Of a stretch of 64,000 bases of DNA, positions 44,004 through 53,171 are shown one piece after another. Position 1 is the first letter of the stretch, and each line of letters starts with the position of its first letter. Source of the stretch: Candidatus Fermentithermobacillus carboniphilus (GTDB lineage: Bacteria; Bacillota; Sulfobacillia; Fermentithermobacillales; Fermentithermobacillaceae); assembly GCA_018208355.1 (NCBI GenBank), contig CP062796.1:301217-365216 (forward strand). The letters are read 5' to 3'. The translations under genes were made by a program, and so were the position numbers. The notes beneath the pieces were generated by a model, which saw only the letters and a program-made list of their open reading frames with translations, had not been told where the DNA came from and did no database searches.

Positions 44004-44610
44004 ATATGGCCCGTTCTTTCAATTCCGAGGCCTGCTTGACCAGGCCCTCTCTTTCTTGCCGGACTTTTTCCGCGTATTTTGAGTCTTTTATGAGGGGCAC
44101 GTTGATATCAACGCTCAAGAGCGCGGCATTCAATGCAGCTTCAGCCAGATAAGCGGCAACGCCAGCGTCGCTTATGGCCATTTTGTTCCCGATGGGAGCA
44201 AGCTTGCAAACCATCTCCAAAAGGCCCAAGCATGTCCGGGCGATTTCCATGGGGGTCTCGGTAGCACCCTTCAGAGCTTCCTGAATGAGAAGCTCTCTTC
44301 GTTCCTGCTCCTCTTCTGTGGACTTGGGCATCCGATAGGCCTCCATGAACCTTTGAAACTGAGCCATGTCAGCTGCCACCAGTTCTTCAAATCGCGACAG
44401 GAGACACAGCGCCCTGTCTCGAATGTCTAGCACCTGCTCCTCGACATCTTTATACCTTTTCTTTCCAATGGTGAGGTTTGAAACCATCGCAGCCATAGAC
44501 GCCGCAAATGCCGCGCAAATCGCAGAAACGCTTCCCCCTCCGGGCGTGGGCTCGCTGGAGGCGGACAATCTCAGCACATCTCTCAGGCTCATTGAGAACA
44601 GGTCGCTCAC
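43969..44610 (-). CDS. Formiminotetrahydrofolate cyclodeaminase-like protein
   Basis: 213 residues with EPTPGGGSVSAICAAFAASMAAMVSNLTIGKK, the cyclodeaminase-domain signature (FTCD_C/FchA). The family converts formimino-THF to methenyl-THF with release of ammonia. GTG start with AAGGAG 8 nt upstream. It lies 79 bp after folD, giving a folate one-carbon pair: methenyl-THF made here is the substrate of FolD. Confidence 0.88.
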   Translation of the reverse strand: MSDLFSMSLRDVLRLSASSEPTPGGGSVSAICAAFAASMAAMVSNLTIGKKRYKDVEEQVLDIRDRALCLLSRFEELVAADMAQFQRFMEAYRMPKSTEEEQERRELLIQEALKGATETPMEIARTCLGLLEMVCKLAPIGNKMAISDAGVAAYLAEAALNAALLSVDINVPLIKDSKYAEKVRQEREGLVKQASELKERAISIVSSRMAGVS

Positions 44611-44688
44611 GTGATTCGCTCCTTTCTATATTGACTATCCGGGTTATGTAAACTCGCCGCCGACAACTCGCGATCCGATGCCGACTCT

Positions 44689-45552
44689 TCAGACATTCCG
44701 CCCTTCCTTTACTTGAAGTTCAATCGCTCTCAAGAGATTTTTCTGTATCAGCACGGTCGTCAGGCTCCCCACACCGCCCGGCACAGGCGTGATGGCTTCC
44801 GCCACCTCCAGGGCTCCTTCAAAGTCAACGTCGCCGACGGTCTTTCCATCGACTTCGTTTATACCCGCGTCCACCACGATGACGCCGGGCTTCAGCATGT
44901 CTTTCGTGATGAGAGCCGGTCTTCCGGCAGCAGCTATCACGATATCGGCCTCCCTGGTATGTCTCGACAGGTCCTTCGTCCGGGTGTGACACACGGTCAC
45001 AGTGGCATTCTCGTTGAGAAGCAGGAAAATGAGAGGTTTACCCACGGTATCGCCTCGCCCGACCAGGCAGACGTCTCTACCCTCAAGGTTAATCCCATCG
45101 CGTTTTAGTATCTCGATGCAGCTTTGAGGAGTGACTGGAAACAGGCCGTCCCTTCGCGTGAACATCTGCCCCCTGTTGACGGGATTTATTCCATCCACGT
45201 CCTTAAGGGGATCGACGGTCATCATTACCTTCTCTTTATTGAAGTTTTTGGGAAGCGGGAGTTCCACCATGATCCCGTGGCATTTCGGGTCCGCCGAGAG
45301 CTCTTCCAGCTTATCCAACACCTGGCTTTCTTTTGCATCGGCTGGAAAACGGAAGACCTCGTAGTCAATGCCGACGTTCTGGCACGCCTTCTCTTTGGCC
45401 CGCGCGTAGATCTCTGAGGCAGGGTCATTCCCCACAAGGATGACACAAAGCCTGGGGGAAACACCCTTATCCCTGAGCGCGGCTACCTCGCTTTTCACCT
45501 CGTTCCGGATGAGAGACGCTATTTTCTTCCCGTCGATGATCCTAGCAGTCAT
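44689..45552 (-). CDS. folD: Bifunctional methylene-THF dehydrogenase/methenyl-THF cyclohydrolase
   Basis: 287 residues, normal for FolD. Catalytic Lys in YARAKEKACQNVGI, QLP-type motif as VELPLPKNF, DPLKDVDGIN, PVTPQSCIEIL and the NADP site GRGDTVGKPLIFLL. Interconverts 5,10-methylene-, methenyl- and 10-formyl-THF. ATG at 45552 with AGGA 3 nt upstream preferred to the earlier start at 45573. Co-directional with the cyclodeaminase. Confidence 0.95.
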   Translation of the reverse strand: MTARIIDGKKIASLIRNEVKSEVAALRDKGVSPRLCVILVGNDPASEIYARAKEKACQNVGIDYEVFRFPADAKESQVLDKLEELSADPKCHGIMVELPLPKNFNKEKVMMTVDPLKDVDGINPVNRGQMFTRRDGLFPVTPQSCIEILKRDGINLEGRDVCLVGRGDTVGKPLIFLLLNENATVTVCHTRTKDLSRHTREADIVIAAAGRPALITKDMLKPGVIVVDAGINEVDGKTVGDVDFEGALEVAEAITPVPGGVGSLTTVLIQKNLLRAIELQVKEGRNV

Positions 45553-45690
45553 CGATCCTGGCCCCTTTCCCAACTCGCATAAGTTTGTACGCTTGCGTTC
45601 TTCATGGTTTTTATCTTCAACATCAGTACCGGTTACACCTTTTCCAGAATCAAAAGCCAGTATGTCATATGAGATCTAATGAGCTTCCAA

Positions 45691-47988
45691 TCAGCGGACG
45701 AAGAAAAGAGCCAAAGCCGTGACCAACACCAGGATAACTGTGGCGATTATCAGAGTGATCGAAAGATTTTCCACGCGCCGCAGTGAAGATACAGATAAGA
45801 GCAGCTCCGGGACCCTGGGGCGCATCCTGAGGGCGGATTGCCCCGCGTGTTCGACTAGGGCGCGCGCGACTCTACCTCCCTCGGCATACTCGCGGTTCGT
45901 AATCGCTTCGATCTTCGCTGTATCTTGTACCATCTCCTGTACCGCCATGTTCGCTGCATGATATAACCTGCCCAAAGTCGTCTCTTCAACTCTAGCCAGT
46001 TCAAGGAGGATTCGCGACTCTTTGGCCAAAGACGTAACCAGGGTTTCATCCTCTTCTTCTACCATTTCCATAAGTCCAATCGCTTTTTGGAAAGCACGGA
46101 ACAGAAAAACCCATATCGAGCCCGTTTCCTCGTCCATTTGACTGGCTATCTTCGGAGCAGCGACTGCCCTGGCCGGCAACGCGTTCACGCCCGCTTGGAG
46201 CGCTAACTCGACATGCAATCCCCAATGGCAAACCATATTCCCCGCCCGAGCAAGCGCGTCGTAGGCCAAACCTGCACCTTTATTGAATGACGTATCTGCA
46301 AAAGCCGAGATCCGTCGCCCCAAGGACGAGAGCCGGGCCGTCAACGAGTCTTCTTCTATTTGCGGGACCGGTCGCAGGCGCCCGCGAACGAAAGCGTATA
46401 GAAAAAGCGCCCCAAAAAAACTGATCAACGCAGGCGACAAAGTCTCGTGGGAGAAAAACGAAAAGTGGGCAATCTCCTCGACGGCTTCTGAAGACACATG
46501 CAAGGCTCGGAGGGACGGAAACGAAAGAATCCTCAGCCAGCCCCAGGGATTGAAGCCGATAGACAACATCAATCCCCCTGTTCCGGCATAAACGAGAGGT
46601 ATGAGGGACTCTGCTTTCCCCGCACTGTCGTGGCTTTTTGCAGGATGTGGTACCGGGCGCTGCCCCGCGCCGGTGCACAGAACCTCAAGTAGCCTCACGA
46701 AGTAAAGGGCGGTGAGTCCGGAACCTAACAGGAACATCTTCTCGACAACACCCCAGAAGGTAGCGTAATGATTCGAAGCGATGGCCAGCCCGTCATGGAT
46801 GAGAGTCTTCGAGACGAAGCCGTTTAGCCCCGGAATTCCCGTTATGCCGGCAAACCCGAAGATGAATCCCAGGAAGGCCCAGAGATTCCTTTTCGGTCCC
46901 AAAGATCCTTTCAGGGCCCAGAGCTCGACGGTACCCTCCGTCATGAGGAGATGCCCTGATACCAGGAACAGGAGGGACTTAAAGAGACCGTGGTTTAAGA
47001 CGTGGAGCAAAGTGCCCGAAATCGCCATGGCTTTGCCGTGACCTTCCAGTCCTGTCGCTGAGATTCCCAGGAGAATATAACCTATCTGACTCACGCTGGA
47101 AAAAGCCAGTATCCTCTTGAGGTTTTGGGAGAAAAGAGCCATGGTCCCGCCCCACCACAGGTTCAGCAAGCCCGCGACGGCGAGCGCAAACGAGACATTC
47201 TCCTGGATCTCGGCGCCTTCGAGCGCTAGATAAACCCTCAAAATGCCGTATATGCCGACTTTTATCATCGCGCCGGACAGCACCGCAGATGCCGGGGATG
47301 GCGCCACGGGATGGGCCCGCGGTAGCCAGAAGTGGAGCCCGAATAGACCGGCCTTCATCCCGAAACCGAGAGTGAGGAGAGCGGTGACCCCGACAAGATC
47401 GTTCCCGGATAAAAGCCCCACGGCTTCGTAGGCGCAGGAACCTGTTTTCGCCTTGAGGACCAATAGGCCGAAGAGAACCAAGAGTCCCCCTGTGAGGCTC
47501 ATGAAAAGGTAGAGGGACGAGGCATCTTCCGATTCGCGAGTGCCTTCGTGCCGCACCAGCAGAAAAGAGGAGAGGGTCAGGAACTCAAAGCACAAAAATG
47601 CGGTGAAAAGATCGCCGCTAAAGAAGACACCTGCAGTGAATATGAGGCTTAGGGCAAAAGCCGTATAGAAAAGGTCGCTTTTTCCATCTTTGTGGGGATC
47701 AGCATGACGCATCATGTACGGAACGGAAAAAAGGTAGGAAAGGAACCAAACGAGCGACGCCGAAAAGCCAAAGGCCAGGGAGACCTCGTCAACCCTAAAG
47801 CGTACTCCCTCGCCCAAAAGGTACTTGACCTCAAAAGCCACATGTTTGTGCGTAAGCAAGAGAAAAGCAGTCAGCAAAAGCATGATGGCGCAAAGAACGC
47901 CCGAAAAGGTGACTGCATAACATGCTTTTCCGCATGGGAATCGACTGGGGTGATACTTCGATGCTCGGCGCGTTCTCCGACCGTTCAC
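45691..47988 (-). CDS. Proton-channel (NuoL/MrpD-like) subunit with long C-terminal extension
   Basis: 765 residues with about 15 membrane segments. Antiporter marks: CFEFLTLSSFLLVRHE (TM5 Glu), GFGMKAGLFGLHFWLPRAHP (TM7 Lys), VSKTLIH (TM12 Lys). From ~residue 540 a soluble, mostly helical region runs to ~735, and a single helix ends the protein (ITLIIATVILVLVTALAL). The extension is unlike NuoL's lateral helix. GTG start overlaps the partner stop by 4 bp. Ion movement is likely; the electron-transfer partner is not visible. Confidence 0.82.
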   Translation of the reverse strand: MNGRRTRRASKYHPSRFPCGKACYAVTFSGVLCAIMLLLTAFLLLTHKHVAFEVKYLLGEGVRFRVDEVSLAFGFSASLVWFLSYLFSVPYMMRHADPHKDGKSDLFYTAFALSLIFTAGVFFSGDLFTAFLCFEFLTLSSFLLVRHEGTRESEDASSLYLFMSLTGGLLVLFGLLVLKAKTGSCAYEAVGLLSGNDLVGVTALLTLGFGMKAGLFGLHFWLPRAHPVAPSPASAVLSGAMIKVGIYGILRVYLALEGAEIQENVSFALAVAGLLNLWWGGTMALFSQNLKRILAFSSVSQIGYILLGISATGLEGHGKAMAISGTLLHVLNHGLFKSLLFLVSGHLLMTEGTVELWALKGSLGPKRNLWAFLGFIFGFAGITGIPGLNGFVSKTLIHDGLAIASNHYATFWGVVEKMFLLGSGLTALYFVRLLEVLCTGAGQRPVPHPAKSHDSAGKAESLIPLVYAGTGGLMLSIGFNPWGWLRILSFPSLRALHVSSEAVEEIAHFSFFSHETLSPALISFFGALFLYAFVRGRLRPVPQIEEDSLTARLSSLGRRISAFADTSFNKGAGLAYDALARAGNMVCHWGLHVELALQAGVNALPARAVAAPKIASQMDEETGSIWVFLFRAFQKAIGLMEMVEEEDETLVTSLAKESRILLELARVEETTLGRLYHAANMAVQEMVQDTAKIEAITNREYAEGGRVARALVEHAGQSALRMRPRVPELLLSVSSLRRVENLSITLIIATVILVLVTALALFFVR

Positions 47989-49445
47989 GGATTAAGCACG
48001 CTCCCGGCGGCCTGGTCCGCGAGGGTCAGAGGGATGTTCCCGAAGACCAAACCCACCAGGAAAATGCCTGCAGCCAGCACAGTAATGGGAACCCAGACCC
48101 TCGGGGCTTCTTTCCCTTCAAGCTGGATGTCGGGCTTCTTCTCCTTGAAGAAAGCCGAGATCACGATCGGAAGGTAATATATGCCGTTCATGAAGCTTGA
48201 TATCAAAAGGACCGCAACTATCCACGGCATGCCCGCGTCGAGAGCACCCCACGCAATATGCCACTTGGACGTGAAGCCCACAAGAGGCGGGATCCCCACC
48301 ATGGACAGCGCAGCGATGCTAAAACCGAAGAAGGTGAACGGCAGATGCTGGCCCAGTCCGGCCAGGTCTTCGACCTTCCTCCTGCCGGTAAGGCGTATGA
48401 TGACACCCGCTGCCATGAAAAGGCTGGCCTTCATCAAGGCGTGGCCAAAAACGTGGAAGAGAGCTCCTTGCAGTGCCCGGTGGTTCAGGAGAGATAGTCC
48501 GGTTACGATGTAGCCGATCTGGGCTACACTTGAATACGCGAGCCTCCGCTTGAGGTCATCCTGCAAAATAGCCACAGCCGAACCTATGAAAATGGTGACG
48601 ACGCCAAGATACACTGGGATCATGTTCCAGCCAGTATGCCCGAGATACTCGACGCCGAAAATCTGATATATCACCCTGACGAGTCCGAAGGCACCAGTCT
48701 TAATCATAAGCCCCGAGAGCAAAGCGCTAGCCGGAGAGGGTGCTACGGGATGGGCGTCAGGCAGCCAGACGTGGAGAGGAAACACACCGGCCTTGATTCC
48801 GAAGCCCAAGAAATAACCCATAAAGGCCAAAAAGCCGCCGGCCGATGCCCCAAAGGGACCTCTTGCGAAAGAAAGGCTTCCGGCGGTGTGGTAGGTGAGA
48901 ATCAGGCCAAAGAAGAGCCCCAGGCTCCCGCCTATGGTCATGAGAAGGTACTTGAATCCGGCGCTGAAGGACTCGGGAGTCCTTTCGTGGATTATCAGGA
49001 CGTATGCCGCCAGCGACATGAGTTCGAAGAAAAGAAAGAGGGTAAACATGTCTCCCGCCAGGGCCACTCCCAGAGTCCCGGAAAAGGACAGAAGGGATGC
49101 CGTGTAGAAGCGCCCAGAGTGCGGGTCATTCTCAAGATACCAGGCACAGTAAATGGACACCAGAGCCCAAACGGCCGATACTATCATGCCGAAATACAGC
49201 CCCGGTCTGTCGGCTGTGACGGATAACCCGACTGGTGGAAGTTCTCGCGGGAAACTCAGGGTGTAGTGACTTTCGGACGGGGTTACTGCGGCAGCGACCG
49301 CCACCAACACAAAGCAACTGGCAGGAATGATGACGCCGAGCAACCATCTTTTCAGGGCGGAAACCCGGCAGCTCAATAGTGCAGCCGCAACTGGTAACAA
49401 CAACGCTGCAAGTGCCAGGCTTGCGCCCAGTATTTCCTTGTCCAT
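47985..49445 (-). CDS. Proton-channel (NuoN/MrpD-like) subunit
   Basis: 486 residues with about 14 membrane helices. FFELMSLAAYVLIIHE carries the TM5 Glu, GFGIKAGVFPLHVWLPDAHPVAPSPASA the TM7 Lys, and TSKWHIAWGAL the TM12 Lys; this is the proton-conducting subunit family of complex I, Mrp antiporters and membrane hydrogenases. GGAGG lies 6 nt before the ATG. No hydrogenase, NuoA-K or MrpB-G genes are next to it. Confidence 0.88.
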   Translation of the reverse strand: MDKEILGASLALAALLLPVAAALLSCRVSALKRWLLGVIIPASCFVLVAVAAAVTPSESHYTLSFPRELPPVGLSVTADRPGLYFGMIVSAVWALVSIYCAWYLENDPHSGRFYTASLLSFSGTLGVALAGDMFTLFLFFELMSLAAYVLIIHERTPESFSAGFKYLLMTIGGSLGLFFGLILTYHTAGSLSFARGPFGASAGGFLAFMGYFLGFGIKAGVFPLHVWLPDAHPVAPSPASALLSGLMIKTGAFGLVRVIYQIFGVEYLGHTGWNMIPVYLGVVTIFIGSAVAILQDDLKRRLAYSSVAQIGYIVTGLSLLNHRALQGALFHVFGHALMKASLFMAAGVIIRLTGRRKVEDLAGLGQHLPFTFFGFSIAALSMVGIPPLVGFTSKWHIAWGALDAGMPWIVAVLLISSFMNGIYYLPIVISAFFKEKKPDIQLEGKEAPRVWVPITVLAAGIFLVGLVFGNIPLTLADQAAGSVLNP

Positions 49446-49516
49446 CTACAGGCCTCCTCCGCTATTCCTCTGTCTGTATTTTACTATTTATCGCATTTTA
49501 GTCACAGCAATAGAAA

Positions 49517-49541
49517 GCGGGTTCTTTCAGAGAGAACCCGC
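49517..49541 (-). terminator. Terminator after the zinc-ribbon gene
   Basis: GCGGGTTCT and AGAACCCGC pair perfectly over 9 bp around a 7-nt loop; on the minus strand TTTCTATT follows. It lies 38 bp after the zinc-ribbon stop and before the proton-channel pair, so that pair is a separate transcript. Confidence 0.65.
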
Positions 49542-49578
49542 ACCTTTCTTCCCGTTTTAGGCTTTCGACCTGCCGGTT

Positions 49579-50061
49579 TCAGTTAACTCTCGCACCGCAC
49601 TTCGAACAGAAGACATCTCCCTCGTCCAGGCGTGCACCGCACTGAGGACAGTATTGCTTCGGCTGATCTACCGCGCTTGCAGGAGACTCCGGCGCAGTCG
49701 CTTCAGACGTCTCTTTGGGCGCCGGAGGTTTCTCCTTGCTTTCTCCTTCTCTTCTGACCCGCTCTATTTCCCGGTTTTTTTCGTCAATCCGTCTCTCAAT
49801 GTCGTCTATTTCCGCAAAAATCTTCAAAAGCTCCTCGGGATACCCTTGTCCGCCCTTATACAATGTGTGCGCAAGACGCCCCGCTTCTTCAAATTTCCTG
49901 CCCCGCTCGTTTTCCAGAGACAAAATTTCAACTTTTATCTTGCCGATCCGAGTAAGCTCCCTGGTCTCTTGTACAATGGTCTCGGCGCCGGACCTCAAGG
50001 TCTGGCCAAGCCGCGTCAAAAAGTCCATCCCTTTATTCTCGGGTCCTTGCTGGGTAGACAT
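49579..50061 (-). CDS. Coiled-coil protein with C-terminal zinc ribbon
   Basis: 160 residues. The middle is a helical, charged heptad region (~30-100: IVQETRELTRIGKIKVEIL, IDDIERRIDEKNREIERVRRE), then a Pro/Ala/Glu-rich linker, ending in a zinc ribbon CPQCGARLDEGDVFCSKCG. Start ATG at 50061, with GGGAG 9 nt upstream. A DUF-type regulatory or structural protein; function unknown. Confidence 0.75.
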   Translation of the reverse strand: MSTQQGPENKGMDFLTRLGQTLRSGAETIVQETRELTRIGKIKVEILSLENERGRKFEEAGRLAHTLYKGGQGYPEELLKIFAEIDDIERRIDEKNREIERVRREGESKEKPPAPKETSEATAPESPASAVDQPKQYCPQCGARLDEGDVFCSKCGARVN

Positions 50062-50104
50062 CCCATTCCGCTCCCTTCCGTTCGCTAACTTGGACTTCGC
50101 AAGG

Positions 50105-51253
50105 TCATACCACCGACGGCTCCACCATATATTCTCCCCTTTCAAATCTTCCCAAATCAAGCCCGCTAATGTCAATGAAAGGCTGCTTTCCCAGTATCAT
50201 CTCGGAAAGCAGCCTGCCAACCACCGGGGCCAGCATGAAGCCGTGACCGCTGAAACCGACGGCCTGGTAATATCCGTCTACCCCGGGAACTTTTCCGAGA
50301 ATCGGGTGGGCATCGGGCGTCATGGTGTAGAGCCCCGACCACTGCCGAACCACTCTGACGTCTCTCAATACGGGAAGTAACCGGCACACAATAGAGGCCA
50401 TTTCCCGCAAGAACTGCCAGGAATGCCCGGTATCGTAGCCTTTCGGCTCATCTGGATCTCCGATCCCCATCACCACGGACCCGTGGGGAGTCTGCTGACA
50501 GTAGATTCCGATGGAGAAGGACATGACCATTGGGTCCAGGAACCATCCCACAGGCTCGGTGACCAAGATCTGGTGCCTCTGCGTGTACACAGGTAAATCG
50601 ACTCCCACCATTTTGGCCACGACTGCTGCCCACGGCCCTGCAGCATTAACCAGCACAGGCGAAGAAATATCTCCGCGGCTCGTCCTCACCCTTTTGACCT
50701 TGCCCGCCTCTAGTTCTATCGCGGTGACCTCGGTGAAAAAGCAGATATCACCGCCCAGGCGCCTGGCCGCCTGCAAGAACGCTCTCGTCGTGTGGAATGG
50801 GTTGGCGTGTCCGTCCCTGCTGTTATATGTAGCACCCAACATCCCCTCAGTGTTAAGGGCCGGGACAATATCCTTCGCCTCTTCGGGAGTCAACAGCATT
50901 GAGTTTACGCCGAGCCTGTGCTGGAGCTCGACGTTCTTCTTAAACTGGTCCCATTCTTTCTCGGTATGCGCGAGTATGAGATAGCCTTTCTGCTTGAACT
51001 CTATGTCTTGGTCGTAGCCGAGTTCCTCCGCCAGGTGTTCAAACATGTCAATCGAAGCTTTTGCGAGACGGATGTTGTGCTCCGCACCCCACTGCTCGCG
51101 GACTCCGGCGCCGCACCTCCCCGTCGAGCCGCTGGCAAAGGTGGACTTCTCGCACAAGACCACTGACTTCATTCCCGATTTCAAGAGGTTATACGCGATG
51201 GCCGCCCCCACAACGCCTCCACCGATAACGACCGCATCAGCGCTGGGCCTCAA
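50105..51253 (-). CDS. FAD-dependent amine/amino-acid dehydrogenase subunit (HcnC/SoxB-like)
   Basis: 382 residues. DAVVIGGGVVGAAIAYNL is the FAD dinucleotide motif of DAO-type enzymes, SGSTGRCGAGVR holds the Gly/Arg stretch, and the C-terminus has LYTMTPDAHPILGKV and VGFSGHGFMLAP. Oxidises a glycine, sarcosine, proline or opine-like substrate. Last of five overlapping genes, stop-start ATGA overlap with the BFD gene. Substrate not decided. Confidence 0.88.
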   Translation of the reverse strand: MRPSADAVVIGGGVVGAAIAYNLLKSGMKSVVLCEKSTFASGSTGRCGAGVREQWGAEHNIRLAKASIDMFEHLAEELGYDQDIEFKQKGYLILAHTEKEWDQFKKNVELQHRLGVNSMLLTPEEAKDIVPALNTEGMLGATYNSRDGHANPFHTTRAFLQAARRLGGDICFFTEVTAIELEAGKVKRVRTSRGDISSPVLVNAAGPWAAVVAKMVGVDLPVYTQRHQILVTEPVGWFLDPMVMSFSIGIYCQQTPHGSVVMGIGDPDEPKGYDTGHSWQFLREMASIVCRLLPVLRDVRVVRQWSGLYTMTPDAHPILGKVPGVDGYYQAVGFSGHGFMLAPVVGRLLSEMILGKQPFIDISGLDLGRFERGEYMVEPSVV

Positions 51254-51552
51254 TCCTCCCTCACCTCCTCCGGGTCAGCGTCCATGTCCGCAAGGTCTCC
51301 CAGTTTTACCGCTTTTACCGGAGGTCTGTAAGTCGAAGGCATCACCTGCTCGAGCGGTTTTCCAAGGTACCTGGAAAGCTCGGCGGCCACCAAAAGCCTG
51401 CAGGTGCGACCCTGACAGGGCCCCATTCCTGCCCGGGTAATCCGTTTGATCTCGTCCATCGTTGTAGCCCCTTCGCCGATGGCCTTCCTTATATCAGCCA
51501 GGGTAACGTCCTCACACCTGCACACGATTATGTCTTCATCGCGTTTACTCAT
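51250..51552 (-). CDS. BFD-like [2Fe-2S] protein
   Basis: 100 residues with CRCEDVT and then GMGPCQGRTC, the four cysteines of the bacterioferritin-associated-ferredoxin-like domain. In HcnB, and in sarcosine oxidase alpha-type chains, this domain is fused to the NAD(P)/FAD subunit; here it is separate. Passes electrons within the complex. Confidence 0.88.
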   Translation of the reverse strand: MSKRDEDIIVCRCEDVTLADIRKAIGEGATTMDEIKRITRAGMGPCQGRTCRLLVAAELSRYLGKPLEQVMPSTYRPPVKAVKLGDLADMDADPEEVRED

Positions 51553-51558
51553 TGACGT

Positions 51559-52065
51559 CTAACCCTCCCGGTTAACCGCCAGATGCCGTGCCACCAAAGA
51601 CAGCTCTTTCGGTGCTCTCACCCATACAACGGGGGTTCCCTGGGGTTTTTGGCCCGGTATCACTCTTTCCACCACACCTGTCCCTACTTCCGTACCGGCC
51701 CGATCAAAAAGCCTGACTCTTTCGCCTTTCTCGGGTAGGGGTACAAACTCGTAGGGCATGGCAATCCGGCACTCTTCGTTACCTGTAGATTCATCCACGA
51801 CGAAAATGGCCAGTCCCGGACAGGCAGCTATACACATCCCGCAACCGGTGCACTTATCCCAGTCGACCTCGGGAACATCGTTGATATCCTCGAACTCCTT
51901 TATGGCGCCGAAACGGCAACTGTAGTGGCACGGGTCACAGGGGATGCGCTGGAAACACTCGATCATCACACAGGGACCCTTTTCGCGTCGTTCTCTAGGC
52001 GGAGTCACCCTTGCAAGTTCCTCGCTGGTCGGGATGCCTGTAACCAACAGCCCTTCATCGCTCAT
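51559..52065 (-). CDS. 4Fe-4S ferredoxin-like electron-transfer subunit
   Basis: 168 residues. CFQRIPCDPCHYSCRFGAI gives one cysteine set and CTGCGMCIAACPG another; a PRA-like strand domain follows from about 100. This extra ferredoxin is not part of Hcn itself but occurs in archaeal and clostridial dye-linked dehydrogenase operons. The ATG-type start overlaps the upstream gene by 4 bp. Confidence 0.85.
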   Translation of the reverse strand: MSDEGLLVTGIPTSEELARVTPPRERREKGPCVMIECFQRIPCDPCHYSCRFGAIKEFEDINDVPEVDWDKCTGCGMCIAACPGLAIFVVDESTGNEECRIAMPYEFVPLPEKGERVRLFDRAGTEVGTGVVERVIPGQKPQGTPVVWVRAPKELSLVARHLAVNREG

Positions 52066-53171
52066 GCTGTCACCTTCTTCGCGCGTTTTGAGAGGGTTTC
52101 GAGACCCCGGAGTATCTTCTGTCCAGTCGGGCCAGCCCGGAGCTGGTAAAGTTCATTGCGGATCTCCTCCCGTTTTCTCGTAAACTCTTCCGGAGGAACC
52201 CTCCCCAGGCTCCATGCCGCTGACAGACCCGCCAGTTTTCCTTCGGCCATGGCTGTAGACGCCTCCTCAACGCCGGAAGCGTCTCCGGCCACAAACACCC
52301 CTTTTGCGGTCGTCTCCATATTCTCGTCATACAGCGGCACGAACCCACCGAGTTCTGACACGTACTCCATCTGAGCGCCAGCCTGCCACAATAGTTCCCC
52401 TAAGGGAGTCAACCCGGTAGCGAGGCAGATAACATCCACCTTTAGGTCCTTCTCCGTACCCGGGATACCGTTCCACTTCTCGTCAAGTTTCCAGATGACA
52501 GCTCCCTCGACCTGGCCATCTCCGTATGCCTCCTTTATGCTGTGCCCGGTCAGGATGGGGATACCGAGACGCCTGATCTTCGAAGCGTGAACAGCATACC
52601 CCCCTATAACGGGCATGGCCTCAAGGACCGCAGCAACTCTAACTCCCGCCTGAACCAGCTGATAGCTCACTATGAGACCAATGTTGCCCGAACCGACCAT
52701 CAATACAGATCTGCCGGGTCTTACCCCGTAAACGTTCATCAGGGTTTGGACAGCGCCCGCGCCGTATACCCCTGGAAGGTCGTTTCCGGGAAAAAGAAGC
52801 ATCTTCTCAGAAGCTCCAGTTGCGACCAGGAGCCTCTCACACTGAAGGGGCTCGATGCCCCGGGGCGTCTCCAGCAGAAGGACCTTGTCACTGTAGTAAC
52901 CGAGGGCTTCCGTCGATCCAAAGAAAGTTACGTTCTCGTTCTCTCGTATATGCCGCGCAAGCTGCTCCGCCAACACGATTCCTCGCGTTCCGGCGCCTTT
53001 GGCGTGCCAACCGAAAAACTTGTGGGTCTGTTTGACCAGCTGCCCTCCAGGCCGGTCCCCCCGGTCGATCAGGGTCACCTTCACCCCATAGGATGCGGCC
53101 TCGAGAGCACCCGAGATTCCCGCTGGTCCCGCTCCAACGACTGCAAGCTCCGTCTTTCTCAAAGAAGTCAC
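52062..53171 (-). CDS. NAD(P)/FAD oxidoreductase subunit (HcnB-like)
   Basis: 369 residues. LAVVGAGPAGISGALEAASYG and GDRPGGQLVKQT at the N-terminus, a second nucleotide site VLMVGSGNIGLIVSYQL near 155, and GVFVAGDASGVEEASTAMAEGKLAG before the end: a pyridine-nucleotide-disulfide fold. Probably transfers electrons between the FAD dehydrogenase and acceptor. Confidence 0.9.
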   Translation of the reverse strand: MTSLRKTELAVVGAGPAGISGALEAASYGVKVTLIDRGDRPGGQLVKQTHKFFGWHAKGAGTRGIVLAEQLARHIRENENVTFFGSTEALGYYSDKVLLLETPRGIEPLQCERLLVATGASEKMLLFPGNDLPGVYGAGAVQTLMNVYGVRPGRSVLMVGSGNIGLIVSYQLVQAGVRVAAVLEAMPVIGGYAVHASKIRRLGIPILTGHSIKEAYGDGQVEGAVIWKLDEKWNGIPGTEKDLKVDVICLATGLTPLGELLWQAGAQMEYVSELGGFVPLYDENMETTAKGVFVAGDASGVEEASTAMAEGKLAGLSAAWSLGRVPPEEFTRKREEIRNELYQLRAGPTGQKILRGLETLSKRAKKVTA

